Translations under genes and position numbers: made by a program
Notes under the pieces: model-generated
Seen by the model: the letters and a program-made list of their open reading frames with translations, nothing else
The model's database searches: none
Told to the model about the DNA's origin: nothing
Shown here: piece by piece, positions 46,581 to 51,199 of the stretch
Numbering within the stretch: the stretch's first letter is position 1
How the letters are laid out: the number at the start of each line of letters is the position of its first letter
Source: Ornithinibacillus bavariensis
Lineage (GTDB): Bacteria > Bacillota > Bacilli > Bacillales > Amphibacillaceae
Length of the DNA: 51,199 nucleotides
NCBI RefSeq assembly: GCF_018333235.1
Contig: NZ_BORP01000010.1
Coordinates: 1-51,199, forward strand
Direction of reading: 5' to 3'

Positions 46581-48272
46581 ATGGAGATTATTATTGGAAT
46601 TATACTAGTCATTATTGCGTTAATTATCATAAGCCTTATTATGCGTAAGAGGGTCTACGATAATGTTGATCGTCTAGATAGTTGGAAATTAGAAATTATG
46701 AATAGGAATGTTTCTTCTGAGCTAACTAGAATTAAGACGCTTAATTTATCTGGTGAGACACAGGACCGATTTGAATCCTGGAAGGACCGTTGGGAGCTTA
46801 TACTCTCGAGAGAGCTACCGGATATAGAAGAGCTGTTATTTGATGCTGAAGAAGCGGCAGATAAGTTCCGATTCTCTTCTGCGAAAAAGATATTGCGCAA
46901 AACAGAGCAAAATTTACAAGCAGTTGAAAAAGATATAGAAAAAATACTATTGGAGCTTGACGAGTTGGTTGATTCAGAGGAATCCAGCCGTAAAGGTGTA
47001 GAAACCATTCAGCCCGCTATTAAAGAATTGAATAAGAAGATTTCACAAAATAGATTCCAATATGGTAAAGCAGAGGTGCGTTTTGAGGTAGAGCTAGATG
47101 AGCTCAAAGACGCACTGCAACATTATCATGATCTAGTTGATTCAGGTAATTATATTGAGGCAAAAACGGTAGTTGATGATTTAAAGGAACGTTTAGAACT
47201 CTTGCAGGTCGAAATTGACGAGTTCCCTGACATTTATCGAGCATGTAAACAGGATATTCCTTCCCAAATCGATGACCTTTATGCAGGCATTAGGGAAATG
47301 AAGGAAGATGGCTACCGTATAGACCATCTTGGATTTGAAAAGGAATTACAGGGTTATCAACAACGATTAATTGATTGTGTGGATGCTCTTGAAAAAGGGA
47401 AAGCTATTGATGCAAAGGCACTTCGGACTGAGGTGGAAGACCGTATCCAAGAAATGTATCAACTTTTAGAGAAGGAAGCTATTGATAAGAGCTTTACGGA
47501 ATCTCAGGTACCAGGTTATCAAAAGTCTATAGAGGAAATAGTAGCATCCTTTGAAGAAACAAAGGATGAGGTAGATAATTTAAGAGACGCTTATTACTTC
47601 GAAGATTCAGATATGGAGAAGTATTTAGCACTAGATAAAAAGATTACACAGCTACAAAAGATTTACGATGAAGTTGTCGAAGGATTAGAAAATGACAATA
47701 TTCCTCATTCGGATTTAAGGGCTAAGCTAGAAAGTGGATTAAACCAACTTCAAGAAATTCAAGAGAAACATCATGACTTTAAGAAAAGTGTCTTTAACCT
47801 TCGAAAAGATGAATTAGAAGCAAAGGAAAAATTAAACGAAATTCGTGATCAAATTAATGATACGAATCGAAGAATTAAAAAGAGTAATATTCCTGGTGTT
47901 CCAAGTTATATATGGAACGCAATGGAAGAGGCAACGGAAAAATGTAATCATGTGTTAACTTCATTGGAAAAGAGTCCTTTAGATATTGGGGAAGTTCAAC
48001 GGGCTTTATTTGCAGCCAAGAGTTCTGTTGAGATGCTATTAGAGAAAACAGAGATTATGTTGGATCAAGCACGTTTAACAGAACAGGTAATTCAATATGC
48101 TAACCGTTATCGTAGTAAATTTCCTTTACTTGCAGCTAAGTTAGCTGAATCAGAAGCACTTTTTCGCAATTATGAATATGAGGTTGCTCTAGAAAATGCT
48201 GCTAAAGCACTAGAAGAAGTGGAGCCAGGAGCATTAAAACGAATTGAGGAAAATCAATTAATTTTACATTAA
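46581..48272 (+). CDS. ezrA: septation ring formation regulator EzrA
   Basis: About 563 residues. One N-terminal helix (about 3-22) is followed by spectrin-like triple-helix repeats along almost the whole chain, highly charged and rich in Leu/Glu/Lys. It binds FtsZ at the membrane and limits Z-ring formation. The frame is open to 46551 but AGGGGGC before ATG 46581 and the anchor MEIIIGIILVIIALIIISL fix the start. The order refZ, ezrA, cysteine desulfurase, thiI matches B. subtilis. Confidence 0.95.
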   Translation: MEIIIGIILVIIALIIISLIMRKRVYDNVDRLDSWKLEIMNRNVSSELTRIKTLNLSGETQDRFESWKDRWELILSRELPDIEELLFDAEEAADKFRFSSAKKILRKTEQNLQAVEKDIEKILLELDELVDSEESSRKGVETIQPAIKELNKKISQNRFQYGKAEVRFEVELDELKDALQHYHDLVDSGNYIEAKTVVDDLKERLELLQVEIDEFPDIYRACKQDIPSQIDDLYAGIREMKEDGYRIDHLGFEKELQGYQQRLIDCVDALEKGKAIDAKALRTEVEDRIQEMYQLLEKEAIDKSFTESQVPGYQKSIEEIVASFEETKDEVDNLRDAYYFEDSDMEKYLALDKKITQLQKIYDEVVEGLENDNIPHSDLRAKLESGLNQLQEIQEKHHDFKKSVFNLRKDELEAKEKLNEIRDQINDTNRRIKKSNIPGVPSYIWNAMEEATEKCNHVLTSLEKSPLDIGEVQRALFAAKSSVEMLLEKTEIMLDQARLTEQVIQYANRYRSKFPLLAAKLAESEALFRNYEYEVALENAAKALEEVEPGALKRIEENQLILH

Positions 48273-48296
48273 GAATTGAAAATAACGATTACAGTC

Positions 48297-48346
48297 AAGG
48301 GCTGCTTTATGGAAGAAAGTTTTCCTAAAGTCAGCCTTTCCATTTT
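48297..48346 (+). terminator. terminator after ezrA
   Basis: AAGGGCTGCTTTA and TAAAGTCAGCCTT pair with one mismatch, then TTCCATTTT. The loop is about 16 bases. Confidence 0.7.
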
Positions 48347-48367
48347 CTACTTAAAGGAGAAATTTTA

Positions 48368-49507
48368 GTGATTTATTTAGATAATAGTGGAACAACGAAT
48401 CCACATCCAGAAGTATTAAAAAGCTTTCAAGAAGTATCAACAAGGTTTTTTGCAAATCCTTCATCGATTCATCAATTAGGTGGAGAGACCGAAAAGCTAC
48501 TTATAAAGTCAAGACAACAGGCTGCAAAGCTTCTTAGTGTGCATGAAGATGAGATTATCTTTACCTCTGGTGGAACGGAAGGGAACAATACTGCAATTAA
48601 AGGTATTGCTCTACAGCATCAGGGTCGTGGAAAACATATTATCACGACTGAAATTGAGCATCCTTCTGTCTATGAGGCATGTAAAAGTTTAGAATCTTTA
48701 GGATTTGAAGTAACATATTTACCAGTGAACCAAAATGGTGTAGTATCAGTAAAGGATGTTACAGAAGCCATACGGAAAGATACTATTTTAATAAGCATCA
48801 TGCATGTCAATAATGAAATCGGCTCAATCCAACCAATTCAAGAAATTGGTCAACTAGCTAAAAAGTATCCTAAACTGTTTTTTCATGTGGATCATGTTCA
48901 GGGCCTTGGTAAAGTTCCTCTTACTCTTGAGAATAGTGGTATTGACCTTTGTTCAATGTCAGGTCATAAAATTCACGGTTTAAAAGGTACTGGAATATTG
49001 TATTGTCGTAGAGGAGTCAAGCTATTTCCATTATTCCATGGTGGAGAGCAGGAAAGAATGATACGTTCGGGAACTGAGAATTTAGCAGGAGTGGTCTCAT
49101 TTGTAAAGGCACTAAGACTAATAAAAGAACGAGAAGTAAATGATGGGGATAAATTACGCCAATTGCATCAGTATTTGGCAGCAGAGCTGGAAAAAATTGA
49201 TTTCGTTCAACTTAATAGCCCAGCGAATTCTGCCCCGCATATTGTGAATTTTTCTATCCCTGGCTTAAAACCAGAGGTAATGATTCATACTCTAGGTAAG
49301 CAAGGTACCTATATTTCAACTAAATCTGCATGCTCCTCAAAGAGCCTTGACGAAAGTAGGATAGTTAAAGCGTGTGGATATTCATCGGAACGAGCAAAAT
49401 CAGCTCTTCGAGTAAGTTTAACCTATGACAATACGATGGATGAAATAAAGATATTTTTAAAGCAGTTAAAAGAGGCACTGAGCCAATTAAAAGAAGTAAT
49501 GGAGTAG
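48368..49507 (+). CDS. nifZ: cysteine desulfurase, NifZ/IscS type
   Basis: A 379-residue PLP enzyme. The PLP lysine is in SMSGHKIHGLKG (about Lys201), catalytic Cys about 322 in STKSACSSKS, and HVDHVQGLGK holds the PLP Asp/Gln. It makes a persulfide that it passes to ThiI for 4-thiouridine in tRNA, as shown for B. subtilis NifZ-ThiI. The start is GTG, nine bases after AAGGAG. It is followed six bases later by thiI. Confidence 0.93.
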   Translation: MIYLDNSGTTNPHPEVLKSFQEVSTRFFANPSSIHQLGGETEKLLIKSRQQAAKLLSVHEDEIIFTSGGTEGNNTAIKGIALQHQGRGKHIITTEIEHPSVYEACKSLESLGFEVTYLPVNQNGVVSVKDVTEAIRKDTILISIMHVNNEIGSIQPIQEIGQLAKKYPKLFFHVDHVQGLGKVPLTLENSGIDLCSMSGHKIHGLKGTGILYCRRGVKLFPLFHGGEQERMIRSGTENLAGVVSFVKALRLIKEREVNDGDKLRQLHQYLAAELEKIDFVQLNSPANSAPHIVNFSIPGLKPEVMIHTLGKQGTYISTKSACSSKSLDESRIVKACGYSSERAKSALRVSLTYDNTMDEIKIFLKQLKEALSQLKEVME

Positions 49508-49513
49508 ATAATT

Positions 49514-50716
49514 ATGGAATATGATCATATATTAATTCGCTATGGTGAATTAGCCTTAAAAGGTAAAAATCGCAAAAGTTTTGTAGAGAAACTACAACAA
49601 AATATCCGTCATAAGCTTCAAGAATTTGAAAATGTAAAAGTTAAAAGGACACAAGGAAGGATGTTTGTTTTGCTTAATGGGCATGATCCTCACGAAGTCC
49701 TAGAAAAATGTAAGAATATATTTGGTATTCATAGCTTTAGTTTAGCGATAAAAGTTGAGAATGATTTAGAGAAAATAAAGGAAGCAGCACTATACGCGTT
49801 GAAAAATGGAGAAAATATAAAAACTTTTAAAGTAACAGTAAAGCGCATAGATAAGAGTTTTCCTATACGATCACAAGAACTAAATCAAATACTAGGTGGA
49901 CATTTATTAAGTAATACAGAAGATTATACTGTCGATGTTCACCACCCAGATATAGATGTGAAGGTTGAGATTCGTCAGGAAGCAACCTATATTACATCTA
50001 GTATTATTCGTGGCTCTGGTGGTCTTCCTGTTGGTACCTCTGGAAAAACACTTCTACTGTTATCAGGTGGTATTGATAGCCCTGTTGCGGGTTACTTGGC
50101 TATGAAGCGTGGAGTAGAAATTGAGGCTATTCATTTTCATTCACCACCATTTACAAGTGATCGTGCAAAACAAAAGGTTATTGACCTAGCTGAAAAGTTA
50201 ACAAGCTATGGTTCTAAAATTAATGTACATGTTGTACCATTTACTAAATTACAACAAAAGATCTTTCAAGAAACTCCGGATAACTATGGAATGACGGTAA
50301 TGAGAAGAATGATGCTTCGGATTAGTGAGCGTGTTTGTCAAAAGGAAGGGATTCTTTCGATGACAACCGGGGAAAATTTAGGCCAGGTTGCAAGCCAAAC
50401 AATGACTAGCATGTATACAATCAATGAAGTTACAAACTACCCTATTCTTCGACCTTTAATAACAATGGACAAGGATGAAATTATAGAGATATCAAAAAAA
50501 ATTGATACCTTTGATATTTCTATTCGGCCGTATGAGGATTGCTGTACCATATTTGTCCCCAAAGCACCAAAAACAAAGCCAAAAAGGGATCGGGTAAACT
50601 ATTATGAATCCAATTATGACTATGAAGAATTAATACAGGAAGCAATAGATGGTATCGAGGTCATTGAAATATCAGAGAAGAAAAGAGCAGAGGATGTGTT
50701 TGAAGGGTTATTCTAA
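49514..50716 (+). CDS. thiI: tRNA 4-thiouridine synthetase ThiI
   Basis: A 400-residue protein. Ferredoxin-like and THUMP domains (about 1-165) precede the PP-loop ATP-pyrophosphatase with LLSGGIDSPVAGYL near 183-190. It lacks the C-terminal rhodanese domain found in E. coli ThiI, as in other Bacillus; sulfur therefore comes straight from NifZ. A conserved Cys pair lies in YEDCCTIFVP. GGAG lies nine bases before ATG. Confidence 0.95.
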   Translation: MEYDHILIRYGELALKGKNRKSFVEKLQQNIRHKLQEFENVKVKRTQGRMFVLLNGHDPHEVLEKCKNIFGIHSFSLAIKVENDLEKIKEAALYALKNGENIKTFKVTVKRIDKSFPIRSQELNQILGGHLLSNTEDYTVDVHHPDIDVKVEIRQEATYITSSIIRGSGGLPVGTSGKTLLLLSGGIDSPVAGYLAMKRGVEIEAIHFHSPPFTSDRAKQKVIDLAEKLTSYGSKINVHVVPFTKLQQKIFQETPDNYGMTVMRRMMLRISERVCQKEGILSMTTGENLGQVASQTMTSMYTINEVTNYPILRPLITMDKDEIIEISKKIDTFDISIRPYEDCCTIFVPKAPKTKPKRDRVNYYESNYDYEELIQEAIDGIEVIEISEKKRAEDVFEGLF

Positions 50717-50789
50717 TTTAGCAATCTTGAATTGATTTATTGATGATATAATTTTTTAGATATTTAGCAACACTTACCAATAATTTTTC

Positions 50790-50819
50790 GAATGAAGAAC
50801 CTCTTTTTTACACAATATA
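50790..50819 (+). promoter_or_regulatory. candidate sigma-G promoter of the SASP gene
   Basis: GAATG (50790-50794), exactly 18 bases, then CAATATA (50813-50819), against the sigma-G pattern GHATR, 18 bases, CATWHTA. One base differs. Confidence 0.65.
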
Positions 50820-50843
50820 AGTGTACCAAGGAGGTGAGATACC

Positions 50844-51047
50844 ATGGCAAACAACAACAATTCAAATCAGTTGGTAGTACCTGGTGCTCAACAAGCATTA
50901 GACCAAATGAAATATGAAATCGCTCAAGAATTTGGTGTGAATCTTGGTGCTGATACTACTTCTCGCGCTAACGGTTCTGTTGGTGGAGAGATCACTAAGC
51001 GTTTAGTTCAAATGGCTGAACAACAGTTTGGTGGAATGAACGGTTAA
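50844..51047 (+). CDS. alpha/beta-type small acid-soluble spore protein
   Basis: A 67-residue DNA-coating spore protein. [20 protein letters not shown] and the germination-protease site [12 protein letters not shown] are followed by [12 protein letters not shown], the second conserved block. It protects spore DNA from UV and heat and is degraded at germination. AAGGAGGTGA lies six bases before ATG. It is expressed in the forespore if the sigma-G-like promoter upstream is real. Confidence 0.96.
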   Translation: MANNNNSNQLVVPGAQQALDQMKYEIAQEFGVNLGADTTSRANGSVGGEITKRLVQMAEQQFGGMNG

Positions 51048-51072
51048 TGACAATTTAATAGCATAAATGGCT

Positions 51073-51199
51073 AGAGGCTGGGACAAAACCCCAGTAAATA
51101 AAAAAAAGAGTGGTACTTACCTAAACAGGTGAATACCACTCTTTTTATGCACACAAAAAGGACACCTTTTGATAAAATTAAAGTTACCACACAATAATT
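51073..51199. repeat. terminal inverted repeat, right copy, with hairpins
   Basis: This is the reverse complement of bases 3-127 with one extra base in the homopolymer run. The TACCACTC/GAGTGGTA hairpin with T tail (about 51098-51145) can serve as the terminator of the SASP gene. The next 50 bases to the end of the window are the rest of the repeat. Confidence 0.9.

Noticed and set aside
1-51199. CRISPR array, tRNA or rRNA genes, transposase or prophage genes
   Set aside because: No regularly spaced repeats, cloverleaf sequences, rRNA stretches or typical phage/transposase proteins were seen; the only repeat pair is at the two window ends.

Overview
The window is a gene-dense piece of a low-GC, endospore-forming member of the Bacillaceae. 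Supporting signs are strong AGGAGG-type ribosome binding sites, an alpha/beta small acid-soluble spore protein gene with a sigma-G-like promoter, T-box control of tyrS, and a gene order close to the Bacillus subtilis ytgP-ytlP-ytnP-ytpQRS-murC-aroA-ccpA-motPS-acuCBA-tyrS-rpsD-ezrA-thiI neighbourhood. Departures from the B. subtilis order, and a sodium-type MotPS stator, suggest an Oceanobacillus/Virgibacillus-like relative; the genus is inferred, not shown. The first 127 and last 127 bases are near-identical inverted copies of one hairpin-rich repeat, so the window looks like a complete contig bounded by two copies of a dispersed repeat.

Region by region: 1-3.1 kb is accessory, with repeat and terminator sequence, a small four-helix membrane protein, and a histidine kinase/response regulator pair. 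3.4-16.3 kb holds a flavoprotein (ytfP), the lipid II flippase family (ytgP/murJ), RNA modification and processing (RsuA-type synthase, thpR, trmB), a lipid kinase (ytlR), an APH-like kinase (ytmP), the lactonase-like ytnP, aminopeptidase ytoP, a DUF84 NTPase, and ytoQ. 16.4-24 kb holds ytpQ, ytpR, the DNA translocase sftA, a nicotinate phosphoribosyltransferase-like gene, murC, ytxG and ytxH. 24-32.7 kb holds a large FtsA-like ATPase with a repetitive tail, aroA, ccpA, motPS, and the acuABC operon. 32.9-43.1 kb holds a class A PBP, tyrS, a chemoreceptor, an acetamidase-like gene, an HTH protein fused to a degenerate F1-ATPase-beta-like domain, and rpsD. 43.1-51.2 kb holds a diguanylate cyclase, free methionine sulfoxide reductase, refZ, ezrA, a cysteine desulfurase paired with thiI, and a SASP gene.

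Much of the content is core physiology. Cell wall and division are represented by MurJ, MurC, PBP, EzrA, RefZ and SftA. Acetate and carbon control are represented by CcpA and AcuABC. Translation is represented by TyrS, S4, TrmB, ThpR and ThiI/NifZ.

The least explained items are the HTH plus dead-P-loop F1-beta-like protein (40903-41958), the 709-residue FtsA-like protein with beta-grasp-like repeats (24057-26186), and the exact 15-bp dyad centred on the -35 region of the acetamidase promoter (39683-39724). No CRISPR array, tRNA, rRNA, transposase or prophage gene was seen. All functional calls rest on reading the sequence; no search was run.
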